Source of the DNA: Cardiocondyla obscurior
Taxonomy: Eukaryota; Arthropoda; Insecta; Hymenoptera; Formicidae
Length of the DNA stretch: 64,000 bases
Direction of reading: 5' to 3'
NCBI RefSeq assembly: GCF_019399895.1
Contig: NC_091866.1
Location: forward strand, 6,493,501-6,557,500
The translations under genes were made by a program, and so were the position numbers. Position 1 is the first letter of the stretch; each line of letters starts with the position of its first letter. Positions 42,655 through 53,599 of this stretch are shown piece by piece. Under the pieces are notes generated by a model. It searched no databases. It had not been told where the DNA came from and saw only the letters and a program-made list of their open reading frames with translations.

Positions 42655-43160
42655 CACAACGGTCTGTGTTTTTTGGCACAAAAGCAGACTATGATCTTTG
42701 GTGTAGATACAACGTATAATCTTTGGTACGGAAATACCCTATGTTTTGGCACAGAAGTAGCCTATATTCTTTGGCGCAAATAAAGTATATATTCTTGGAT
42801 ACAAATGCAGCCTATATTCTTTGGCGCAAATGCAGCCTATAACAAAGCAATCGTTTTGTGCAGGCACACAACGGTCTGTGTTTTTTGGCACAAAAGCAGA
42901 CTATGATCTTTGGTGCAGATACAACGTATAATCTTTGGTACGGAAATACCCTATGTTTTGGCACAGAAGTAGCCTATATTCTTTGGCGCAAATAAAGTAT
43001 ATATTCTTGGATACAAATGCAGCCTATATTCTTTGGCGCAAATGCAGCCTATATTCTTAGGCGCAACTGCAGCCTATATTCTTAGGCGCAACTGCAGCCT
43101 ATATTCTTTAGCACAAATGTGGCCTATACTCTTTGACGCAAATGCAGTCTATATTTTTTG
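42655..43160. repeat. ~188-bp direct duplication with 25-bp units
   Basis: 42655-42840 and 42843-43030 are near-identical. The block continues as GCAGCCTATATTCTTWGGCGCAA-type units. No gene. Confidence 0.7.
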
Positions 43161-43718
43161 GCGCACAGCAGCCTACGATTGTAAGCGCACAGCAGCCTAC
43201 GATTGTAAGCGCACAGCAGCCTACGATTGTAAGCGCACAGCAGCCTACGTATGTAAGCGCACAGCAGCGTACGTATGTAAGCGCACAGCAGCCTACGTAT
43301 GTAAGCGCAGAGCAGCCTACGTATGTAAGCGCACAGTAGCTTACGTATGTAAGCGCACAGCAGCCTACGTATGTAAGCGCACAGCAGCCTACGATTGTAA
43401 GCGCACAGCAGCTTACGTATGTAAGCGCACAGCAGCCTACGTATGTAAGCGCACAGCAGCCTACGATTGTAAGCGCACAGCAGCCTACGTATGTAAGCGC
43501 ACAGCAGCTTACGTATGTAAGCGCACAGCAGCCTATGATTGTAAGCGCACAGCAGCCTACGTATGTAAGCGCACAGCAGCCAACGTATGTAAGCGCACAG
43601 CAGCCTACGATTGTAAGCGCACAGCAGCCTACGTATGTAAGCGCACAGCAGCCTACGAATGTAAGCGCACAGCAGCCTACGTATGTAAGCGCACAGCAGC
43701 CTACGATTATAAGCGCAC
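43160..43718. repeat. 24-bp minisatellite, ~23 units
   Basis: Tandem GCGCACAGCAGCCTACGTATGTAA units (variants GATTGTAA). Because the unit is a multiple of three, several frames on both strands stay open (RTAAYVCK, SAQQPTYV, CALTYVGC), which explains the large frames there. No gene is supported. Confidence 0.9.
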
Positions 43719-43980
43719 AACCGCTTTTATTTAAAAAAATCCTCCAAATCGACCTGACCTTCAAATAGACCTGAAAAAAAGAAAAAGAAATTACATTCTA
43801 ACGTAAAAAACGTGACGTGTGGAGAGAACGGAACGTATGGAAAGAATAAATAAAGAGGAAAGATCGAAACATGTGAAAAGAACAGAGCGTACAAAGAGAA
43901 CGAAGGGTACGGACAAAAAGGAAAGCGCAGAAAAAAGAGAACAGATAGCGCGAAAAAAACAGAGCGTACGGATCATTAAT
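43719..43980. other. A-rich spacer
   Basis: Repeated GAACRGARCGTAYRRARAGAA-type sequences. No gene seen. Confidence 0.4.
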
Positions 43981-43984
43981 TGCG

Positions 43985-46170
43985 TAAATTTACAACTAAA
44001 ATGCTACAACCGCGTTTTTTGATTAATTCAACCAATCAAAAGCGATTCAGCCAATCAGAAGCGCAAAAAGTACAAAAAAGCGATAGAGAATAGATAACAG
44101 TCAACAAGAAACGAAAGAAAATACATAACAATCTTTAATTGCGTAAATTTACAACCAAAATGCTACAACCGCGTTTTCTGATTAATTCAGCCAATCAGAA
44201 ACGCGAAAAATACAAGAAAGTGATAGAAAATAGATAATAGTCATTAATCAGCCAATCAGGAGCGCGAAAAATACAAGAAAGTGATAAAGAATAGATAATA
44301 GTCATTAATTTACAACCAAAATGCTACAAGCGCGTTTTTTAGTTAATTCAGCCAAACAGAAGCGATTCAGCCAATCAGAAGCGCGAAAAATACAAGAAAT
44401 GATAAAAAATAGATAATAGTAATTAATTACAACCGAAATGCTACAAGCGCATTTTTTAGTTAAATCAGCCAATCAGAAACGATTCAGCCAATTAGAAGCG
44501 CGAAAAGTACAAGAAAGCGATAGACAATAGATAACAGTCAACAAGAGACGAAAGAAAATACATAACAATCATTAATTGCGTAAATTTACAACCAAAATGC
44601 TACAAGCGCGTTTTTTGGTTAATTCAGCCAATTAGAAGCGATTCAGTCAATCAGAAACGCAAAAAATAGAAGAAAGTGATAAAAAATAGATAATAGTCAT
44701 TAATAGTTAAATCAGCCAATCAGAAACGATTCAGCCAATTAGAAGCGCGAAAAGTACAAGAAAGCGATAGAGAATAGATAACAGTCATTAATTGCAAAAA
44801 TTTACAACCGAAATGCTACAAGCGCGTTTTTTAGTTAATTCAGCCAATCAGAAGCTATTCAGCCAATCAGAAGCGCGAAAAATACAAGAAACTGATAAAG
44901 AAGAGATAATAATCATTAATTGCGTAAATTTACAACCGAAATGCTACAACCGCGTTTTTTGATTAATTCAGCCAATCAGAAACGATTCAGCCAATCAGAA
45001 GCGCGAAAAGTACAAGAAAGCAATAGAGAATAGATAACAGTCGACAAGAAACGAAAGAAAATACATAACAATCATTAATTGCGTAAATTTACAACCGAAA
45101 TGCTACAAGCGCGTTTTTTGGTTAATTCAGCCAATTAGAAGCGATTTAGTCAATCAGAAGCGGAAAGAGAACAAGAAAGCGATAGAAAATAAATAACTGT
45201 TAACAAGAAAGCGAAAGAGAAAAAATAACAGTCATTATTAGCGATAATTTACAACCGAAATGATTCAAGCACGTTTTTTGGTTAATTCAGCCAATAAAAA
45301 GAGATTCTGCCAATCAGAAGCGGAAAGTGTACAAGAAAGCGAAAGAAAATAATTAACAATCATTAATTGCAAAACTTTACAATCAAAATGCTACTAGCGC
45401 ATTTTTGGCTGATTCAGCCAATCAAAAGCGAGAAAAGTACAAAAAAGCAAAAGAGAATAAAAAGTTCAAGAAAGCGAAAGAGAATAATTAACAATCATTA
45501 ATTAATTGCGTAAATTTACAACCAAAATGCTGCAAGCGCGTTTTTTGATTAATTCAGCCAATCAGAAGGGATTCAGCCAATCAGAAGAAAAGAAAATAAT
45601 TAACAATCATTAAAATTATTAATTGCAAAAATTAATTGCAAAAATTTACAACCGAAATGCTACAAGCGCGTTTTTGGTTAATTCAGCCAAAAAAGAGATT
45701 CTGCCAATCAGAAGCGGAAAGAGTACAAGAAAGCGAAAAAAATAATTAACAATCATTAATTGCAAAACTTTACAATCAAAATGCTACTAGCGCATTTTTG
45801 GCTGATTCAGCCAATCAAAAGCGAGAGAGAATAAAAAGTTTAAGAAAGCGAAAGAGAATAATTAACAATCATTAATTGCAAAAATTAATTGCGAAAATTT
45901 ACAACCAAAATGCTACAAGCGCGTTTTTTGGTTAATTCAGCCAATCAAAAGAGATTCTGCCAATCTGAAGCGGAAAGAGTACAAGAAAGCAAAAACAAAA
46001 ATAATTAACAATCATTAATTGCAAAAATTTACAATTGAAATGCTTTAAGCGTAATTTTTAGTTAATTCAGAAAATTAGAAGCGATTCAGCCAATCAGAAG
46101 CGAGAAAACTACAAAAAAGAATAAATAACAATCATTAATTGTGAACATTTACAATATAAATGCGACAAAC
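43985..46170. repeat. CCAAT-rich tandem array, ~15 degenerate units
   Basis: Units of about 100-190 bp share AATTTACAACCRAAATGCTAC, GCGCGTTTTTTGGTTAATTC, one or two AGCCAATCAGAAGCG blocks and GTACAAGAAAGCGA. AGCCAATCAG is a textbook CCAAT (NF-Y) box and occurs tens of times. The array sits directly upstream of the spliced RG-tail gene at 46265. It could be an enhancer or replication region, comparable in layout to viral homologous regions (inference). Confidence 0.85.
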
Positions 46171-46264
46171 GCATTTTAACGCAATTATTGTAAACTCGCA
46201 CAAAATCGCGATCGGCTTTTATATCTTTCCCTCCAACTTCTGCTATCGACATTATTAGAGCAAA

Positions 46265-46872
<608 letters not shown>

Positions 46873-47656
46873 ACATTGATAGGTAAGAAAACAAAATATT
46901 ATTAATTTAATTAGACATTTTTTTTAATTATACATTGTATAAATATTTCTAATATAACATTTTATTGCAGGTTAACACAAATGAAAGATAATGAACTAAT
47001 GGACTTTTTTTTCAAAACATATATATATATACGAATTTATTAATGTCATTACAAATAAATAAACTGATTAAAAATTAATAAATTATTACATAACTGATTC
47101 CTTTTCCTAATCTTATTTTTAAGGATTTATACTTCTAAATTAGTCTTCGTTATTTTACTATGCAAATTGTGTTTATTTGTTCTCTCTCTCGCGAGCTTAC
47201 CGATTATTATTAGTATTTTAAAAGCAGTTTTTAATTTATGTCTTAGTTCTCGTTCCGATTGTTCAGCTGCGAGATCGTCGCGATCATGCATGTGTTGATG
47301 TTTACCTACATAAATCTGTAGTAATTTCGCCGACTTCAGTATAAAACTGCACATCTACATGTTTCTTTTTTTCGAACAGCATGCTAAAAAATACAAATAT
47401 GTGTAAATTATAATAACAAAGTCTATACTTTCAAGGTACATGATGATCGTTTTAAAATGGTATCTACCTGTGAGATCTTTAAGAATTATGCGCAGTGTTC
47501 AAGCTCCTGCACGGAGCACGTTAAGCTAAATTAGTCTTCGCTATTTTACCTTGCAAATTGTCTTTATTTGTTCTCTCTCTCGCGAGCTTACCGATTATTA
47601 TTAGTATCGAGTCGCCGCAAGCGTCTGGACACTTCAAAAAATTAAAAAATTCCTAT
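46873..47656. other. spacer with an 80-bp direct repeat and decayed frames
   Basis: 47137-47217 and 47526-47609 share TAAATTAGTCTTCG, TTTATTTGTTCTCTCTCTCG and CGAGCTTACCGATTATTATT. An antisense 75-codon frame (47354-47127) spans the first copy. A short plus frame at 47458-47533 has CEIFKNYAQCSSSCTEH, resembling a damaged CCCH finger. Confidence 0.4.
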
Positions 47657-48791
47657 TTATTTTTCGATCTTTGTCTCAAAGATTGATTTTATATTATCAA
47701 ATCCTTTTTTCTTAGTAACCATTTCAGCTGCTTCTGCTCTAATGTGATCTTTTAAAGTTCTCAATTCTTGTTTCTTTTCCGCTAATTCGCTTTCTGTTTT
47801 ATCCAATTCGAGTTGTAAACTTTAACTAAAACTCGTCTGAAAGTCACAAATTATAACATGATAATAATTCTTTGTGCAAGCTTTTCATCTAATGCAACCC
47901 GCTCTACCTCCATACGAACCAAACACGTTTTATATCTGTCGTTAGCAAGCCGTATCTCCTCTTCCACGGTATTTCGCACTTCTTCGACCATAGCGTTGAC
48001 CTGAAACACATTTTATTCTAACATATCATTTATATTTTTTTAAACCCAAAATTTTTTTAAGTATCACAAAGAGTACGTATAAGTTGAATAAATTAGAAAC
48101 GTATAGAGAAAAGTAATAAACAAAATATAGATTTAAAATATATATATATATATATATATATACAGGGTGTCCCAGATCAGTGGACGATGCCGTAAATGAT
48201 AGGTAGATTTAATCGAATTAAAACGAAAAGTTTTAAAATTTAAATGTATAAGCGTAAGAGCGACAAGAAAGCTGCGCGTGAGTGAGCGCGACAGGCGAAT
48301 GACTAGAAATGGCACCGTTGTCTGTCGCGCTCACTCAGCCCACGCTTCCTCGTCGCTCTTACGTGTACATAAATTAATTTTTTTCTTGAAAACTATTGAG
48401 AATTTTTTAAAATGGTACAGGACTTTTCGTTTTAATTCGATTAAATCTACCTATCATTTTCGGCATCGTCCACTGATCTGGGACACCCTGTATATATATA
48501 TATATATATATATATCTACAGAATAAATTACATAAATTAATATTGTAAAAGAATGAATGTGTTTGAATGTTTAAAAACTTTCACAAAGACTTTAGCATCG
48601 CATTCGATAATCGTTTTTTTCATCTGCTCTGTACTCTTGGTACGATATGCTATTAGTGCACCTTGTTTATCAGTTTCAGCTTTATTGATCAGTTTCTAAG
48701 CATGCTTCATTATTTGTTCAGTTTCTTCTTCAATTTTTTTGGAGGAAATTTGTTTTACCTCCTCTATTTCTTTATTTTTTGTCTTAGTAAC
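47657..48791 (-). pseudogene. decayed coiled-coil gene fragment, split by MITE 4
   Basis: Minus-strand exon-like blocks with splice-like borders encode heptad-rich sequence. One runs from about 48791 (EIEEVKQISSKKIEEETEQI, with a stop at 48696-48698), one from 48000 (MVEEVRNTVEEEIRLANDRY) and one from about 47825 (LELDKTESELAEKKQELR) to TAA at 47657-47659. It looks like a cellular coiled-coil protein such as a cytoskeletal or motor tail. I cannot name the gene. Confidence 0.5.
48163..48490. mobile_element. foldback MITE 4 (ACAGGGTGT family), 328 bp
   Basis: Ends CAGGGTGTCCCAGATCAGTG and its reverse complement are flanked by TA inside (TA)n tracts. The centre has the shared AAGAGCGACAAGAAAGC / GAGTGAGCGCGACAGGCGA palindrome. 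Confidence 0.85.
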
Positions 48792-49147
48792 CTGTGTAAA
48801 ACAATATAAAATGTATTAACGATAATCAGAAAAATCAATATACATTTTTATAAACGGATTAAACATATATTTCAATCCGTTTATAAGAATGTATATATTA
48901 TACATATTTTGCTTCTGGTATCAGCTACATACATGAATAAATAAGTTATGACTTTTATAAGTGGAAAGTACCATGGTTGATACTTGACACCGTAGCATTT
49001 CAACATTTACACTAAATATGTAAATTAGACAGCTAGAATATTCAATCTTTCAATAATCTAGCTGATTATTACACACATTTTTGGTAAAGGTTCAAATGGT
49101 ACTATTGTCATACAAGTACCAGTAACTTCGCCTAAACTATTAAAATA
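48792..49147. other. spacer with a hairpin
   Basis: ATACATTYTTATAAACGGATT (about 48840) pairs with AATCCGTTTATAAGAATGTAT (about 48875-48895). No gene seen. Confidence 0.45.
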
Positions 49148-49226
49148 TCTTTGTAGCGTAACGGCTAACAGCGGGCCTGCTAACTTGACGACCGTGCAAG
49201 CGCCGGTTCGAGTCCGGTTATGTACG
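49148..49226 (+). ncRNA. tRNA-like pol III unit (candidate)
   Basis: TAGCGTAACGG (49154-49164) resembles an A box and GGTTCGAGTCC (49205-49215) is a perfect B box in a 5-bp T stem (GCCGG/CCGGT). A run of T starting near 49237 could end pol III transcription. The acceptor arms do not pair, so this is a pseudo-tRNA, SINE head or small pol III RNA rather than a normal tRNA. Confidence 0.45.
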
Positions 49227-49274
49227 TACTTATAATTTTTTTTTCTAATTAAAAAAAATTTTTTTTTTTATAAC

Positions 49275-49366
49275 ACCATGTGCACAGAAAATCATATTTT
49301 TATAAATAAATTGTTATTGCGCTGTAGCAATTTATATATAAAAATATGATTCCTCTTGCACATGGT
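49275..49366. repeat. near-perfect 92-nt hairpin (miRNA-like or MITE)
   Basis: ACCATGTGCACAGAAAATCA through AATTGTTATTG pairs with its near reverse complement ending CTTGCACATGGT, leaving a loop of about 5-8 bases. Length and bulges fit a pre-miRNA or siRNA-producing hairpin, but a tiny MITE is equally possible. Confidence 0.5.
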
Positions 49367-49878
49367 CATCAAGATGGACAGGACAGGATAGACAAGCAGG
49401 CAAAGCAAGCAAACAGGCAAAGGTCTGTTATTTCTATATGAACACATGTATGTACAACACTGCCATCTATCCTGTGACGCCGGAACTAATCTTGCTCGTT
49501 TTTCGTGACATTTTTACCAAAATGGCACATGCTGACCCGTGCACATTTTGCTAAATCGTAAATTCGACTATTCTTTTTTGTTAGCCTTCGAATCGTAATT
49601 TCAAGTGCGCCATTCTTTTCCTTGATGTTTCAGGAATTCCGGCCTGGTCTCTGTTTGTGCGTCTAAGCGATATGACCTATGCAGTAAATAAATGTTTCGT
49701 AGGTGAACACATAAAAAATAATTTTTTCGCATATTTTATATCAAACTGACCAGACCGGTATTCATAAGCGTGCGTACTTTAATCCTGGAGAAGGATTTTT
49801 CATTCCGTTCAGCCGTTTAGAAAAATAGTCGAATTTACGATTGCGTGGTAAAACAGGAAGGTTTAGCTTCCCCTTAAT
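49367..49878. other. spacer with ~20-bp inverted repeat
   Basis: AATCGTAAATTCGACTATT at about 49554 is inverted at about 49830-49850. It may be a degenerate MITE of about 300 bp. No gene seen. Confidence 0.35.
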
Positions 49879-50131
49879 AATTTTACTCTTGTAACCAAAA
49901 TTATAATCGCGATATCTTTATTTATAGACCACGCAGCGAAATAATAAAAAGACTTTTATTATATAAATCGACCATAATCAATGCAATATGCCTATTAAGA
50001 AAGCGATTGGTTGAGCCGTTATTGAGATCCGGTAATCTACGGATTCTCAAAACGTCGTCTCGCGTAATAGAGGCATGATAGTGCCTCGCTGCGCCTATAC
50101 TTGGCGCGAGGCACTACCGTGCCTCTTGATT
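49879..50131 (+). repeat. dispersed repeat copy 2 (uninterrupted)
   Basis: Matches 26581-27240 without MITE 5. The 3' part forms the GAGGCAC/GTGCCTC hairpin. Confidence 0.75.
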
Positions 50132-50475
50132 AAAAACTAAACTTATAATTTAAAAACATAAAATTTATTTTTTTATAAAACTAAAATTATTTTCTTTTTA
50201 TGTACATATATAAATAAAAAACTAAACTTATAATTAAAAACATATCAAATTAACTAAAACTTACAAACTAAAAAATTTTTACATATAAAATTATCAAAAA
50301 AAAAATTTACATATATATAATTAAAAACAAAAAAAAGTTAAAACTAAAAAATGTTTATAAAAAATTAAAAAAACTAAAAACTAAAAACGTACAATTAAAA
50401 CTTACAACTAAAACTTACAACTAAAACTTACAACTAAAACTTACAACTAAAACTTACAACTAATTGACGTTTTTT
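50132..50475. repeat. A-rich ACTTACAACTAAA repeats
   Basis: Tandem AACTTACAACTAA units (about 50400-50462) and similar A-rich sequence. This is the 3' flank of the minus-strand CCCH-RING gene. Confidence 0.6.
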
Positions 50476-51207
50476 TTAATCGTGATCTGAAACAAAAAAA
50501 TGTTTTATTAAAAAGATATGTAAAAATAAAAAAATAAAAAAAATAAAAAATATGTACTTACATAAATTTATTCTTAGCTTAAACTCTTTGCACACTGTGC
50601 AACGATATGCCGGTACAGGGCCGAACAAATTGAACGGCAGTTCATTTATGCACAGTGTGCAATATGTGTGCCCATACAAAAGGCCTTGTATTGCCGTAAT
50701 ATGCGGCACCATGCAAAAATTGCATCTAGGTATTTGATCTTCTGTAAATGAAAAAATTATAAAATTATAAAATTATAAAATTGTAAAATTATAAAATAAT
50801 ATTTTTTTTTAAATAAACAAAATTTATAAAAAAAATAGTTTTTAAAAAAAATAAAAAAAAATTATTTTTAAAAATAGAAAAAAAAACTTACTTTGAAAAT
50901 TGTTATTTTTGCATGAGATGCAGTCCCACATACATTCTCCGATTAATAGTTTCGTACAGGTATGCGGTTGTGCTTCCTTCGGGTACGTTTCTCGTAATAA
51001 AAATGCAACGCGTTTCACTTCGCAATATATCCTTATCGTCATCGGCCGCACAAGGTTGTTAATATCATCCACCTCATCTTGTGTGAGGTGGACGAATTTG
51101 CACAACCGACCGGCTAAGCACGATGTCTTTGTGCACCGCCGGATTTCATGATGCATTTTACATTCCGCTCTCGAACATACCCGGATTAAGTAATCCCGAC
51201 AACTCAT
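50476..51207 (-). CDS. CCCH + RING-like protein, three exons
   Basis: Exons 51207-50892, 50741-50562 and 50486-50476 join in phase (donors GTAAGT twice, acceptors TTTACAG and TTTCAG), giving 168 residues. The start MSCRDYLIRVCSRAECKMHH is a CCCH finger, followed by a degenerate second one. The C-terminal part has paired cysteines CISC, CNFC, HTYCTLC and CTVC that resemble a RING. Size and plan equal those of the plus-strand gene at 39216-39802 (167 residues), so the two are diverged paralogs. Both have short introns. The last exon adds only three residues. Confidence 0.75.
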
Positions 51208-51637
51208 GATGGTAAACAATTTGGAAAAAACAACAGGAGCTTTGGAAAAAAAACAACAAGAGCACAAAAAAAAAACAATAAAGAGCAAAAAAACAACAAA
51301 GAGCAAAAAATTAAAAAACAACAAAAAGCATATAAAAACAACAGGAGCAATAATAATAAAACGACATTAGCATTTATAAACAATATAAGCAATTTTTATC
51401 TGTAGTCTACACTCTCCGACTGACAAGTGAACAGTGAGAAAAAATATGTGCTGCGTTTCTATCCCCACCCCCGCTTCCATAAGTGTGTTCGTAAATGCGC
51501 TCATGATTAGAAGCGGATATACATATGAACGAACCTAAGGTCCTTTTTAACACCCTTTTTTTTTACACATAGCACATAACGATATTGTTTTTCACTGTGT
51601 TTGCGGTGCAATTGATTCAGTTGACGTTTTATCCCAT
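51208..51637. other. intergenic region
   Basis: Upstream region of the minus CCCH gene: A-rich AACAACAAAGAGC repeats at 51230-51360, then about 250 bp of unique sequence before the Tudor gene's 3' end. No gene seen. Confidence 0.4.
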
Positions 51638-52117
51638 TTAAATTTTTTTTGCAATACCTATTTGTATAAATAATGTAAATACATCTATCATAGGCACGTT
51701 TTCCGTTTGTCCGCCTCTGAGGTATGAAACAAGTGCAGCATTGTCACTAAGAACACCATTGATAATGATCCATCCCTGCGTTTTTTCCATGATGATTTTT
51801 GCGTGCACAACCTCCTGCTCCGTCCATACCTGAGCTCGCAGAGGCAAGATTCCATTTAAAACACATGGTATGGCCTGCCACTTCATTTCATGAAATTGGC
51901 TCTCTAGTCGTAAACATTCATGCGGCATTCTTTCAGTTGTGCGAGCCCAGTCGCGAAGATTTACAGTAATCGAAGTAGCACCGACGTATTCGATGATCCC
52001 TCTTTGCCATTTTGAACCTTCGCGGATGGCAACGAGAGTTCCTATTATTATTTCATTCGGTGACAGTATCAGTTGAGGTGCTGCAAATCTCATGCGTAAG
52101 GCCATTCGTTCCATCAT
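51638..52117 (-). CDS. Tudor-domain protein
   Basis: A 159-residue frame from ATG-ATG at 52117. Residues 20-110 match an extended Tudor fold: GTLVAIREGSKWQRGIIEYV, then VNLRDWAR, LRLESQF and QAIPCVLNGILP with W-T-x-E after it. Tudor domains bind methylated arginine, notably on Piwi-family and Sm proteins. Usual cage signatures are altered: W-Y-R is WQR and D-Y-G-N is DWAR, so ligand binding is uncertain. A possible upstream exon (52453-52373, GTAAGT donor) could not be connected in phase. It lies between Polinton-type genes. Confidence 0.7.
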   Translation of the reverse strand: MMERMALRMRFAAPQLILSPNEIIIGTLVAIREGSKWQRGIIEYVGATSITVNLRDWARTTERMPHECLRLESQFHEMKWQAIPCVLNGILPLRAQVWTEQEVVHAKIIMEKTQGWIIINGVLSDNAALVSYLRGGQTENVPMIDVFTLFIQIGIAKKI

Positions 52118-52955
52118 CTCCTTATGAGCTGCTTTATCGTTGATTAATTTTCACCCAAAACATTGTAGGTGATTGTACGCGTACCACGCGTACCTCAATC
52201 GGCTAAGTGGACAGTTGTCTTACGTCAATGTTGGAAATCATCTAAAAAAAGAAATTAAAAAAATTATAAAAAATATAAAATTATAATTTTTTATGTATTA
52301 AATGGTTTTTAAAATATTAAAAATATTTAAGAATATATAAGAATATATAAAAATATATAAGAATATACTTACAATTTTTGGTGACAAACGATGACGATCA
52401 ATTACTGATGAGTGGTTGCAAGGAACTGACTGCTCGACAGTTGAAAGATTCATCTTAATCCAAATTGTTTTCATGTTTATAGAGATAAAAATTATCATTC
52501 TCGTTCTCACTCACTTTGCTCTCGTAAACATATGCGCACTTGCTTCAACCCTCATTTATAAAATAGACTACGCAGAGAACAAAAGCTGTGCGGCTAAACG
52601 CAAAGACTCTGCAAAACAGAGGGTACCTGCTATTCGATGGGTGTACATTTCTTTTGTCGGAAAGAAATAAGTCAACGTTTTTAATTCCGAGAAGTAAAAG
52701 TTTGTAAAATAATTTTATACGAGGGTAATCGAATTTTTTTATCTGAAAGATATAAGCTAACGGTTTTTTACTAACGGTTTTTTTATTAACAATTTTTAAT
52801 ACCGTGAATATTAGCAAATGACTCAATATAATTTGAGAGAGGGTAAGAAATGAAATCACATGATTAATTGGTAGTAGGGGTAGGATATAATGCATTCGTT
52901 ATACCTCTTTTGTCACAATGCGTGAATCTCATTAGTGATTGAGCGATCGACGACT
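52118..52955. other. divergent promoter region
   Basis: AT-rich repeats AAGAATATATA (52325-52370) and a GGATATAATG TATA-like site at about 52877. It separates the minus Tudor gene from the plus Cys-ribbon gene. Short frames on both strands are unsupported. Confidence 0.4.
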
Positions 52956-53363
52956 ATGTATGAAATGAACAACGAAGAAATCGAAGTTGATGAAGAAATC
53001 GAAATTGATGAAGAAATCGAGATTCATCCCTTGTCGGAGGATAGTGCTTGCAACACTGACGACGACGATGAAACAGTTGAAAATACTACGCGGAAAACGA
53101 TCAATTTGCAGAATTTAAGCGCGATTACTCCGCGTACGAAATTTTGCGCTATATATTTTTATTACGGTGACGAGCGAGGATACAACGTGTGCGCTTCTTG
53201 TTTGATATCGATGCAATACGATTTATATGATCCCATCTTCAAGATTCGCAAACACGTTGTAGGATCCTATGACAGTCTCTACGGTACGTGGTGCTCGAAT
53301 TGCAAAGCTGCAACGTTTGTTATAATCTCGTGTGATATGTGCCCGGTGTGCACAACTGCGTGA
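52956..53363 (+). CDS. acidic Cys-ribbon protein, paralog of 36631-37206
   Basis: 135 residues from the first in-frame ATG (MYEMNNEEIEVDEEIEIDEE). An acidic repetitive N-terminus precedes YFYYGDERGYNVCASC, TWCSNC and MCPVC, the same three CxxC pairs as in the 36.6-kb paralog. It lies 240 bp upstream of the polymerase gene on the same strand. No catalytic motif. It may be a zinc-ribbon regulator (guess). Confidence 0.7.
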   Translation: MYEMNNEEIEVDEEIEIDEEIEIHPLSEDSACNTDDDDETVENTTRKTINLQNLSAITPRTKFCAIYFYYGDERGYNVCASCLISMQYDLYDPIFKIRKHVVGSYDSLYGTWCSNCKAATFVIISCDMCPVCTTA

Positions 53364-53599
53364 ACGAGCAATGTACTTCGACTCTACATTCGCGTTAATT
53401 GCTAATGTAGGTTTTTTTTTTATTTTGTTGTATTTATCGCTAATGTTGTCTTGCTTATATCGTTGTTTTTTGTTGTATTTATCGCTAATGTTGTTGTTTT
53501 GTTGTATTTATTGTTAATGCTGTTTATCGTTAATGTCGTTGTCTTTGTCGTACTTATTGCTACTGTTGTTGTCTTTCAACTTTTGAGTGCGCGAGACGT
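53364..53599. repeat. GTTGTATTTATYGCTAATGTTG repeats
   Basis: Five or six degenerate units between the Cys-ribbon gene and the polymerase gene. Similar T-rich units follow other genes of this region. Confidence 0.6.

Noticed and set aside
43160..43718. CRISPR array
   Set aside because: Units are contiguous with no unique spacers, in a eukaryotic genome.
43033..43768. 200-230 codon repetitive frames on both strands
   Set aside because: They follow from a 24-bp minisatellite; no start context, domain or single preferred frame.
49148..49226. Functional tRNA gene
   Set aside because: The B box and T stem are good, but the acceptor arms do not pair.
51638..52453. Joining the 52453-52373 exon to the Tudor frame
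   Set aside because: None of the acceptors I tried keeps the phase without a stop, so I left the start at 52117.
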